Below are positions 7,869 to 15,107 of a DNA stretch of 64,000 bases, in pieces. The notes beneath the pieces were generated by a model. It was not told the DNA's origin, did no database searches, and saw only the letters and a list, made by a program, of their open reading frames with translations. Made by a program: the position numbers and the translations under genes. The stretch's first letter is position 1, and each line of letters begins with the position of its first letter. The stretch comes from JAGRGG01 sp965217265 (GTDB lineage: Bacteria; Pseudomonadota; Alphaproteobacteria; Geminicoccales; Geminicoccaceae), in contig CBDCHP010000011.1 in NCBI GenBank assembly GCA_965217265.1, positions 310,001-374,000 on the forward strand, given 5' to 3'.

Positions 7869-9596
7869 ATGTCGCAGGGTCCAAAACCGCCAAAGCCGCC
7901 CACGCCCGGCAGCACGGGGTCCGGCAGCACCGCCGGTGCCGAGCCCAAGCCCGGGACCGGGCCGGGCAAACCGCCCGGTGCCGGCAGGCCCGCCGGAACG
8001 AGCGTGCCGCCCACGGGCGGAGGCACGGGTCCGGCCCGGCCGACGGGCGCCGGCGCCTCGGCGCGTCCGACCGGGGCGACGGGTCCAACGGGTGCCGGCG
8101 CTTCGACAGGTGCCACGGGCTCGACGGGCGCTAGCGCTTCGGCACGACCGACCGGGGCGACGGGCGCCACGGGTCCGGCGGGTGCTGGCGCTTCGGGGCG
8201 TCCAACGGGACCGACGGGCGCCACGGCCTATGCAGGACCGACGGGTGCTGGCGCTTCGGGACGTCCGGTCGGGGCAACGGGCGCCACGGCCGGGAGAGGA
8301 CCGACGGGCGGCGGCGCGCGCGGCCCCGGCGGCGCGGGCGCGCCGAGACCCACAGCACCCCCCGCGCCGGCCAGGAAGGGCGGCGGCTTCGGCACGGCGC
8401 TCGCCGGCGGCGTCGTCGGCGCCGCGCTCACGGCACTCGCCGCCTGGGGCTTGGCGGAGACCGGCAATCTGCGGCTCGGCGGCGTCGAGCCGGACGCGCT
8501 CGACGCGACGTCGGCCAACGTCGATGCCCTCGACGAGCGCGTGTCGGGCCTGGAATCGCAGATCGAGAACGCGCCCGACACATCGGCGGGCGAGAACGCT
8601 GGGGCGGGCGGGGACGCCGGGCCGAACGAGGACGTCCAAGCGGCGATCAGCGCCACGAACGAGCGCCTCGATCAGGTCGAGGCCCGCCTCGCCGAGGCGC
8701 CGTCGGGGACCGGCGGCGGCGGCGACGGGGGGGATGCGTCCGCCGACGTCGGCAACAGGATCGACGCGATGCAGGGCAACGTCGAGGACCTGCAACAGCA
8801 GTTGCAGGGCAACATCGATTCGCTGCGCCAGCAGGTGCAAGGCGACATTCAGCAGGTGCAGGGCAGCATCGACGACATCGAGCAGCAGCTCGGCAGCGAG
8901 GGCGACGCGGCGAGATCGGCGCAATCGCAGATGCAGCAGTTGCAAGAGCAGGTGTCGGGCCTGAGCGACTCCGTCTCGGGCCACGACGACGCGCTCGAAG
9001 CACTCGCCCGGGCGATCAAGGAGGTGCAGCAGACGGTCGACGACAACGCGTCGAGCATCGCCGCCGTGAACGACCGGCGCGAGCAGAGCGTGGGCGCGGC
9101 GCTCGCCTTGCAGGACGTGAACCGCGCCCTGGAGTCGGGCGGCGACCTCGCCGGGCCGACGCGGCGCCTGCAAGCGCTCTCCGGCAACAACGCGGCGCTG
9201 GCCGGGCCGGCCGAGACCCTCAAGGCGGCGGCGGACAAGGTGCCGACCGTGGCCGAACTGCGGGGGGGGCTGGACGACGTCGCCCAAGCCCTCGACGCGG
9301 CGCCGCCCGAGGACGGCAACTGGGCGACGCAGGCGGTCGGCAACCTGACAAGTCTCGTTCAAGTCGAGGGGCCGAACGCGCCCGACCCGGCGAAAGCCGC
9401 CGTGGCGCAGGCGCGAAGCGCCCTGAGCGACGGCGACGTCGGGGCGGCGGTCGACGCCGTCGAGGGCCTGCCGCCCGAGGATCAAGGCCCCGAGGTGAAC
9501 GACTGGCTCGAACGGGCCAAGGCGCGCTTGAGCGCGCAGCGGGCGATCGCCGAGATGGAGGACGCGATCGGCAACCTCCTGACGGCCACCAACTGA
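7869..9596 (+). CDS. Mitofilin/Mic60-like inner-membrane protein with collagen-like N-terminal region
   Basis: 575 aa. Residues 1-170 are a Gly/Thr/Pro/Ala-rich segment with irregular repeats of the type TGAGASARPTGATGP, collagen-like in composition. Residues about 174-195 form one transmembrane helix, then a Gln-rich predicted coiled coil (about 250-400) and a C-terminal helical domain. Membrane anchor plus coiled coil plus position between hemD and hemY match the alphaproteobacterial Mic60/COG4223 family, which shapes inner-membrane invaginations. ATG 7869 is preceded by GGGAGGGAAA. The repetitive N-terminus is unusually long and should lie in the cytoplasm. Confidence 0.75.
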   Translation: MSQGPKPPKPPTPGSTGSGSTAGAEPKPGTGPGKPPGAGRPAGTSVPPTGGGTGPARPTGAGASARPTGATGPTGAGASTGATGSTGASASARPTGATGATGPAGAGASGRPTGPTGATAYAGPTGAGASGRPVGATGATAGRGPTGGGARGPGGAGAPRPTAPPAPARKGGGFGTALAGGVVGAALTALAAWGLAETGNLRLGGVEPDALDATSANVDALDERVSGLESQIENAPDTSAGENAGAGGDAGPNEDVQAAISATNERLDQVEARLAEAPSGTGGGGDGGDASADVGNRIDAMQGNVEDLQQQLQGNIDSLRQQVQGDIQQVQGSIDDIEQQLGSEGDAARSAQSQMQQLQEQVSGLSDSVSGHDDALEALARAIKEVQQTVDDNASSIAAVNDRREQSVGAALALQDVNRALESGGDLAGPTRRLQALSGNNAALAGPAETLKAAADKVPTVAELRGGLDDVAQALDAAPPEDGNWATQAVGNLTSLVQVEGPNAPDPAKAAVAQARSALSDGDVGAAVDAVEGLPPEDQGPEVNDWLERAKARLSAQRAIAEMEDAIGNLLTATN

Positions 9597-9617
9597 AAAG
9601 CCTAAGGCGCCAAGAAT

Positions 9618-11906
9618 ATGATCCGTCTGCTGATTTTCCTGCTCGTCGTCTCCGGCCTGGCGTACGCGGCCTACTGGCTGGCCAATTCCGGCGGCACGGT
9701 CGCGGTCGACTGGCTCGGCTACGACGTCACGCTCCAAGTCGGCATCGCGCTCGCGATCCTCGCCGCCTTCGTCGCCTTGTGCGTCGCCTTGTTCGAGCTC
9801 TACCGCTACCTCGTCCTCCTGCCCAAGCGCGTCGGCCGGCACCGCCGCAACAAGCGCACCGTCGAGGGCTACGAGCAGTTGACGGCCGGCCTCATCGCCG
9901 CCGCCGCCGGGGACGCCAGCCACGCCCGCGCCCACACCCGCCGGGCCGAGAAGCTCTTGCAGAGCAACCCGGCCACCTTGCTCTTGACGGCGCAGACGGC
10001 GCAGCTCGAGGGCAAGGAGGACGTGGCGCAGCTCAAGTTCCAGCAGATGCTCAAGAACCCCGAGACCGAGTTCCTCGGCCTGCGCGGCCTCTTGGCCGAG
10101 GCGATCAAGCGGGGCGACAGCGAGGAGGCGCTCAGGCTCGCCCGCCAGGCGCAGCAAAAGAGCGCCAACACGCCTTGGGTGCTGACCACGCTCTTCGACC
10201 TCCTCACCCGCGCCGAGCGCTGGGACGAGGCCTACACGATCGTCGGTGACCTGCAGCGCATGAAGCTGTTGCGCGACAACGAGGTCCAGCGGCGGCGCGG
10301 CCTGTTGCGTCACCTGATGGCCGAGACGGCGCTGAACGAGGAACGTCACGACGACGCGCTCGCGCACGCGCAGCGGGCGAACAAGCAGATGACCGCCTTC
10401 GCGCCCGTCGCGGTCATGGGCGCCAGGGCGGCGATGGGCGCGAACAACCCGTCGGCCGGCCGTAAGCTGATCGAGCGGGTCTGGAAGGTCGAGCCGCACC
10501 CCGAACTCGCCCAGGCCTACGCCGAACTGGAACCGAACGAGACGGCCTCGGCGCGCTACAAGCGTTTCGAGCGGCTGACGCGCGTGAACCCGCGCAACAA
10601 GATCAGCCTCTTGGCACTGGCCGAACTCGCCATCCTGGCCAAGGACTACCCCACCGCTAAGCGCCACCTCGACGAGGCGGTGAAGCTCGAACCCTCGGCG
10701 GGGGTCTATCGCCTCTACGCCGACTACGAGCGCGCGAGCGGCGGCGGCCAGACGCGGGCGCGCGAGTGGCTGGCGAAGGCGGCCGACGCCGCCGCCGACC
10801 GCGCCTGGGTCTGCGAGGACACGGGCGAGCTCCTGCCGGCGTGGGCGCCGTTCGGCCCGTCCGGCCGCTTCGATTCGGTGCATTGGGACTACCCGCCGCG
10901 CGTCGCCCACCTGATCGGCGACACCCGCGGCGCCCTCACGCTGACCCAGTCGGCGCCGACGGCGGCGGTCGAGGCCGTGGCGATCCCGCCGGGCGAGGCG
11001 GTGGACCGAGCCTCGATCAAGCCGGACGGCGACAAGGGCGCCGATGACGAAGGCATCGACGGCAAGCGCGGCGGTGACAAGGTTGGCGGTGACAAGGACG
11101 CTAGTTCCGCCGCGCCGGCGGCCAAGGCCTACCCGACGACGCCGCCCCCGGCCGGGTCGGCCCCCGCCGCGGGCCCGCCGGCGAAGCAGGCCCCGGCCGC
11201 CGACGGTCGTGCGTCGGCGACCCAACACCAAGCCTCGGCGCAGGTCTACGACCGCCAGCGCAACGGCGCGGACGCGCCGGCAGAGGCCGCCCGTTCAACC
11301 CCATCACCGCCGAACAAGGCCCCGACGCCGGCGGCGGTCAAGGCCTCAACGCCGCCGCCAGCGGCGGTCAAGGCACCAACGCCGCCGGCGGCGGTCAAGG
11401 CCAATGCGTCCGGGATCGACCCGAAGCACGCCGCGGCGACCACGACCGCGTCGACGACGGCCGCGCCCGCCCCGGCCAAGATCGACGTGGCCGAGATCGA
11501 TCCGAAGCACGCCTCGGCGACCACGACGACCGACGACCGGCACGATCGCGGCCGGCCGGCGGGGCAGAACGCCCCCGTGCAACAGGCGGTTCGCGCCCCC
11601 GCCCCGCCGCCGCCGCCGGCCGCGCCCAAGGGTGCCGCCGCCCTGCGCCCGGCGGACAGCGCCGTGCTCGCGGCCGAGAACTACGCCAAGCGGGTCAAGG
11701 CCGGCGAGGCCCGGGCGCCGATGGACGAGCGCCCGGGCAGGTCGCTGCCGCACGGACCGGCCGGCAACGCGGCCGGCCCGCCGTCGTCACAGGCACCCGC
11801 CACGGCGACGGACGACGACCTCAACTTGAAGGTCCCGAGGCCGCAGCCGGACGCCGAGGGCCGCGGCCGGCCGGCGGCGGTGGCAAAACCGCTGCCGCGC
11901 GGCTGA
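9618..11906 (+). CDS. hemY: HemY-type TPR membrane protein with long low-complexity C-terminal tail
   Basis: 762 aa. Two N-terminal transmembrane helices (about 2-22 and 41-64, with LYRYLVLLPKRVGRHRRNKR after the second) are followed by TPR-like helical repeats to about residue 440, matching the HemY N-terminal family found in haem loci. Its exact role in tetrapyrrole synthesis is unsettled. Residues about 440-762 are Pro/Ala/Thr/Lys-rich with short repeats (PAAVKAPTPP; two IDPKHA blocks), making it nearly twice the usual family length. It starts 22 nt after the mic60-like gene, so the two are likely co-transcribed. This is not the oxygen-dependent protoporphyrinogen oxidase also called HemY. 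Confidence 0.88.
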   Translation: MIRLLIFLLVVSGLAYAAYWLANSGGTVAVDWLGYDVTLQVGIALAILAAFVALCVALFELYRYLVLLPKRVGRHRRNKRTVEGYEQLTAGLIAAAAGDASHARAHTRRAEKLLQSNPATLLLTAQTAQLEGKEDVAQLKFQQMLKNPETEFLGLRGLLAEAIKRGDSEEALRLARQAQQKSANTPWVLTTLFDLLTRAERWDEAYTIVGDLQRMKLLRDNEVQRRRGLLRHLMAETALNEERHDDALAHAQRANKQMTAFAPVAVMGARAAMGANNPSAGRKLIERVWKVEPHPELAQAYAELEPNETASARYKRFERLTRVNPRNKISLLALAELAILAKDYPTAKRHLDEAVKLEPSAGVYRLYADYERASGGGQTRAREWLAKAADAAADRAWVCEDTGELLPAWAPFGPSGRFDSVHWDYPPRVAHLIGDTRGALTLTQSAPTAAVEAVAIPPGEAVDRASIKPDGDKGADDEGIDGKRGGDKVGGDKDASSAAPAAKAYPTTPPPAGSAPAAGPPAKQAPAADGRASATQHQASAQVYDRQRNGADAPAEAARSTPSPPNKAPTPAAVKASTPPPAAVKAPTPPAAVKANASGIDPKHAAATTTASTTAAPAPAKIDVAEIDPKHASATTTTDDRHDRGRPAGQNAPVQQAVRAPAPPPPPAAPKGAAALRPADSAVLAAENYAKRVKAGEARAPMDERPGRSLPHGPAGNAAGPPSSQAPATATDDDLNLKVPRPQPDAEGRGRPAAVAKPLPRG

Positions 11907-11935
11907 AGGCCGGGATCCTCAGTCTGACCTAGCAA

Positions 11936-12086
11936 GAACGCTTCGCGTGCGCTGACGCGCGGTCTTCTTTCTCTCTTTTTTGTTACTTGTCGCTGGAGAT
12001 TGGCCGGGGCGCCGAAGCCAGCCCCGGCCAAAGTTGCAAAAAAGAGAAGAAAAAGAGCCCCGCGCAGCGGACGCGAAGCGTGCTTC
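11936..12086. repeat. Palindromic intergenic repeat, copy 2 (complete, core inverted)
   Basis: Starts GAACGCTTCGCGTGCGCT and ends with ACGCGAAGCG. The central core reads TTGTCGCTGGAGATTGGCC and then GAAGCCAGCCCCGGCCAAAG, the reverse complement of the core in copies 4 and 6, so this copy lies in the opposite orientation. It sits 29 bp after the hemY stop and before tRNA-Thr, where it can terminate the hem transcript. Confidence 0.82.
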
Positions 12087-12146
12087 TAGCGACAACAATC
12101 CTTCTTGCCACACCCCGTCGGGGCGCGCTATGTCCGCGCTCGTGGC

Positions 12147-12222
<76 letters not shown>

Positions 12223-12251
12223 TTTTTCCCGCCCATTCGCGGCGCCGAGCT

Positions 12252-13433
12252 TTAGAGCATGTCCGAGGTGAGCGCGTAGGGCGCGAAGTCCGGCAGCGCC
12301 CCCGCCGCGCGACGCGCCTTCGCCGCCTCGCGGTAGCCCTGGCTTTGCATCTCGGCGAGGCGGCTCGCGGTGCGCCGAAATTCGAACGCGCCGTCGCCCT
12401 TGGCGTAGAGGTCGTCGGCCGCGGCGTCGGCGGTCATGAACAGGATCACCTTGCGCTCGTAGCAGGCGTCGATCAGCGTCATGAAGCGGCGCGCCTCGTT
12501 GCGCATGTCGGGCGTCAGCCGCGGTACGCGTTTAAGGATCAGGGCGTCGAAGCGGTCGGTGAGCGCCAGGTAGTCGGCGGCACCCAGCGGGCGGGCGCAC
12601 AAGTCGGCGAAGTCGAAGACGGCGACGTTGCCGGCCGCGCGCGGCGCGTGCAGTTTGCGCGCGCCGACCTCGACGTCGAGCGGGGCGATCGGGTCGTCGC
12701 CGGCGAGGTCCTTGAACAGGGCCTCGATCCGGGCCTCGTTCGCCGGCGTCAGCGGCGTGAACACGACCGGCAGGTCGGCCGCGCGGCCGAGGCGATAGTC
12801 GGTCGGGCCGTCCAGAGGTACGATTTCGAGCTTCTGCTTGAGGCGGTCGATGAACGGCAGGAAGCGCTCGCGGTTGAGCCCGCCCTCGTAGAGCCGGTCG
12901 GGCGGCCAGTTCGAGGTGGTGACGACGACGACGCCGGCCTCGAACAGCCCCTCGAACAGCCGGCCCAGGATCATCGCGTCGGCGATGTCGACGACGTGGA
13001 ACTCATCGAAGCACAACAGCGCGTGCTCGGCGGCGAGCCCGGCCGCCAGATGCGCCAGGGGCTCGCCCTCGGCGCGGCGCAGTTGGTGCAGCCTGTGCCC
13101 GACGTCGAGCATGAAGGCGTGGAAGTGGACGCGGCGCTTGGCCTCGATCGGGGCGTGGTCGAAGAACAGGTCCATGAGCATCGACTTGCCGCGCCCGACG
13201 CCGCCCCAGAGGTAGACCCCCTCGGGCGCCGCGCCGTCGCGATCGCCGTTGCCGTTGCCGTGGCGCAGGCGGCCGAGCAGGCCGCCGAGCTTGCCGGGGC
13301 GGGACTTCGCCGCGTTGGTGTAGCCGTCGAGGTCGCGCGCCAAGCGGTCGAGGCGGACCATCGCCGCGCGCTGCTCGGGATCGGGCTTCAGTTCACCGTT
13401 CTCGATCTTGGCGTCGAACGCCGCTAGGGGCAT
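12252..13433 (-). CDS. zapE: AFG1/ZapE-type cell division ATPase
   Basis: 393 aa from ATG 13433, with AAGGAG upstream. It is an AAA-type ATPase of the ZapE/AFG1 family, linked to FtsZ-ring regulation in bacteria and mitochondrial protein quality control in eukaryotes. Walker A is GGVGRGKS (77-84) and Walker B is CFDEF (141-145), followed by VVVTTSNWPPDRLYEGGLNRE and DFADLCARPLGAADYL, all typical of the family. A longer in-frame extension upstream runs into the divergent promoter region and was rejected. A 190-bp, relatively AT-rich gap separates it from the divergent lipoprotein gene. Confidence 0.95.
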   Translation of the reverse strand: MPLAAFDAKIENGELKPDPEQRAAMVRLDRLARDLDGYTNAAKSRPGKLGGLLGRLRHGNGNGDRDGAAPEGVYLWGGVGRGKSMLMDLFFDHAPIEAKRRVHFHAFMLDVGHRLHQLRRAEGEPLAHLAAGLAAEHALLCFDEFHVVDIADAMILGRLFEGLFEAGVVVVTTSNWPPDRLYEGGLNRERFLPFIDRLKQKLEIVPLDGPTDYRLGRAADLPVVFTPLTPANEARIEALFKDLAGDDPIAPLDVEVGARKLHAPRAAGNVAVFDFADLCARPLGAADYLALTDRFDALILKRVPRLTPDMRNEARRFMTLIDACYERKVILFMTADAAADDLYAKGDGAFEFRRTASRLAEMQSQGYREAAKARRAAGALPDFAPYALTSDML

Positions 13434-13623
13434 CAAATCCGTGTCTCCTTCGTGCGGCCGCAGCCATAGCCGATCGGCCGGCCACGACCAAGTTCGCCGG
13501 CGGCGGGCGCGCGATTGATTCAAAGAACGAAATGTGATTTTTACAACTTTATGGTGCCGATCATCGTCGTATACCCGGGGGCGACCAAGCACCAACGGGG
13601 GTAGATCGATACGCTTCAAGCAC

Positions 13624-13935
13624 GTGTACATTTGCGGCGGGCTCCTGCTCGCGGGCGCCCTTGGCGCTTGCGCCACGTCCGAGAAGGTCCAGCCCGAGCA
13701 GATCGGCGACGCGCGCCTCAGCTGCGACGAACTCCTGGCCGAGACGGCGAAGGTCGACGCGGCCGAGGGCGAGATCGAGGGCAACAAGGGCGTCACCGGC
13801 ACGAACGTCGCCGCCGCCCTCCTCTGGCTGCCGGGCCTCGCCTACACCTACTACGACGCGGGCCAAGCCGAGCAGCTCGTCCAGCAGCGCCGCAGCCGTC
13901 TCGCGGCCCTCTACGACGAGAAGGGCTGCCGCTAG
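13624..13935 (+). CDS. Small lipoprotein, unknown function
   Basis: About 103 aa from GTG 13624. A short signal peptide ends in a lipobox (LAGALGAC), predicting lipidation of the cysteine near residue 16 and anchoring in the envelope. The mature part has one short hydrophobic segment (AALLWLPGLAYTYY) and two further cysteines (SCDEL and the C-terminal KGCR), which could form a disulphide. The start is uncertain because no strong ribosome site is visible. Family not recognised. Confidence 0.6.
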   Translation: MYICGGLLLAGALGACATSEKVQPEQIGDARLSCDELLAETAKVDAAEGEIEGNKGVTGTNVAAALLWLPGLAYTYYDAGQAEQLVQQRRSRLAALYDEKGCR

Positions 13936-13937
13936 GT

Positions 13938-14042
13938 TAGAGCATTTTCAAGCAAAACCGGATCGGTTTTGCGTCCAGAAAATGCGTTGATAGAGCCAGA
14001 TAGGGCATTTTGCGTGAACCGGTGTTCGTGCGAAATGCTCTA
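13938..14042. repeat. Rhizobiales-type palindromic repeat
   Basis: A 105-bp palindrome bounded by TAGAGCATTT (13938) and AAATGCTCTA (ending 14042). An internal hairpin GCAAAACCGGATCGGTTTTGC lies between AGCATTTTC and GAAAATGC, with a GAACCGG motif near the right end. Closely similar elements are scattered in intergenic regions of many Rhizobiales and related genomes. It lies between the convergent lipoprotein gene and the minus-strand gene at 14061. Confidence 0.75.
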
Positions 14043-14060
14043 GCGAACTTCTCTTAAGCC

Positions 14061-15005
14061 TCAGATCAGCCCGGCCCGGCGGACGAGGGCGCGGACCGCC
14101 GGGTCCGGCTCGACCGGGACGACGGTGCGCGGCGCCAGCGCCCGCAGCGCGCCGAGGTCGGCAGGCTCCAAGGGTGGCAGGCGCCCGGCGACCTCGAAGC
14201 GCACGTAGTCGGCGGCTTCGAGGTCCGGGATCCTCGCCCCGAGATCGGCCAGCGGCACGTCCGTCACCGCCAAGCGAAAGCCGCGCTTCTTCAGCCGTTC
14301 GGCGACGGCGTCGCGCCAGCGGGCAAAGGGGAACTCGATCACCACCCGCTTCGGGTCGAGCATCGGCGGCGGGCGGTGGCGGTGGTCGTTCGGCAGGCAG
14401 AGGCCGATCGCCCCCCTCAGCCAGGGGCGGCGCAGCAGGAGGTCGGCCAGGGTCAAAAGGTCGACGCGGTACTGCAGCCTCAGCGCGATGTCCGAGGCGG
14501 GGTCGATGTCGACGCGCGGGAAGAAGCGCGCACGCACCGCGTCGAGCCGCGCCGCGTGCGCGGTGTAGAGGGTGCCGGGCACCGTCAGCAGGCGAAGGGC
14601 GCACGGCCGGGCGAGGACGCCCAGCGGCAGGGCTTCGAGCTTGGCCTCGATCGCGGCGGCGAGTTTCGGCGTCATCGCCCTTTGGGGTGCACTCGGCGGG
14701 TTGCCCGGCGGCGGCGCCGGCGGCGGTGCGGCGGCGGGTTCGACGAACGCCTCGGCGTTGGCGAGACGCGCGCCGCCCGCCTCGCGGGCGAGGCCGCGGG
14801 CGAGGCGGGCGGCGAGGTCGGCCTCGTGCCCGTGGACCAGGAGATCGCCGCCGGGCTCCGGCGTCACCGACCAGCCGCGCCGTGCGGCCAGCGCCAGCAC
14901 GTCATGCCGCAGGCGGTCGTAGAGGGCGCGGCTGCGGGCGAGGCGCGACAGCCGCACGCGGGCGGCGGTCGGCCGAAGGGCGGTGCTGGTGGCGGTGATC
15001 GACAT
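14061..15005 (-). CDS. Hypothetical protein, possibly a degenerate EAL-like domain
   Basis: 314 aa. The N-terminal about 90 residues are Arg/Ala-rich and helical, followed by a Pro-rich linker (about 93-105) and a C-terminal domain. In the last third, VVIEFPFARW, an LKKRGFRLAVTDVPLADL segment and then YVRFEVAG recall the strand/helix order of an EAL phosphodiesterase fold (l..E....l...G...a.Dd...). The catalytic EAL and metal residues are not evident, so at best it is a non-catalytic relative. No neighbour clarifies its role. Confidence 0.55.
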   Translation of the reverse strand: MSITATSTALRPTAARVRLSRLARSRALYDRLRHDVLALAARRGWSVTPEPGGDLLVHGHEADLAARLARGLAREAGGARLANAEAFVEPAAAPPPAPPPGNPPSAPQRAMTPKLAAAIEAKLEALPLGVLARPCALRLLTVPGTLYTAHAARLDAVRARFFPRVDIDPASDIALRLQYRVDLLTLADLLLRRPWLRGAIGLCLPNDHRHRPPPMLDPKRVVIEFPFARWRDAVAERLKKRGFRLAVTDVPLADLGARIPDLEAADYVRFEVAGRLPPLEPADLGALRALAPRTVVPVEPDPAVRALVRRAGLI

Positions 15006-15107
15006 TGTCCGGCGGCTCGAATGCTGGGGCGGCGGGACGTTCCGCCGCTCAGGTTCCGGACTGTAGCGCCGCCGCCTTAGCGTTCGGTTAACGCGCTCTA
15101 ACCGCGC

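Noticed and set aside
8030..8330. CRISPR-like direct repeats in the mic60-like gene
   Set aside because: The repeats are irregular in length, in frame, and code for Gly/Thr/Pro-rich protein; there are no spacers or cas genes.
7800..11231. A 1143-codon open frame on the minus strand opposite the mic60-like and hemY genes
   Set aside because: Arg/Gly/Ala-rich shadow frame caused by high GC third positions; the plus-strand proteins have recognisable domains and ribosome sites.
11936..12086. Short Lys/Arg-rich reading frames (…KKEKKK…QRTRSV…) through the palindromic repeats as small proteins
   Set aside because: They recur at every repeat copy in several frames simply because of the purine tract and GC-rich ends.
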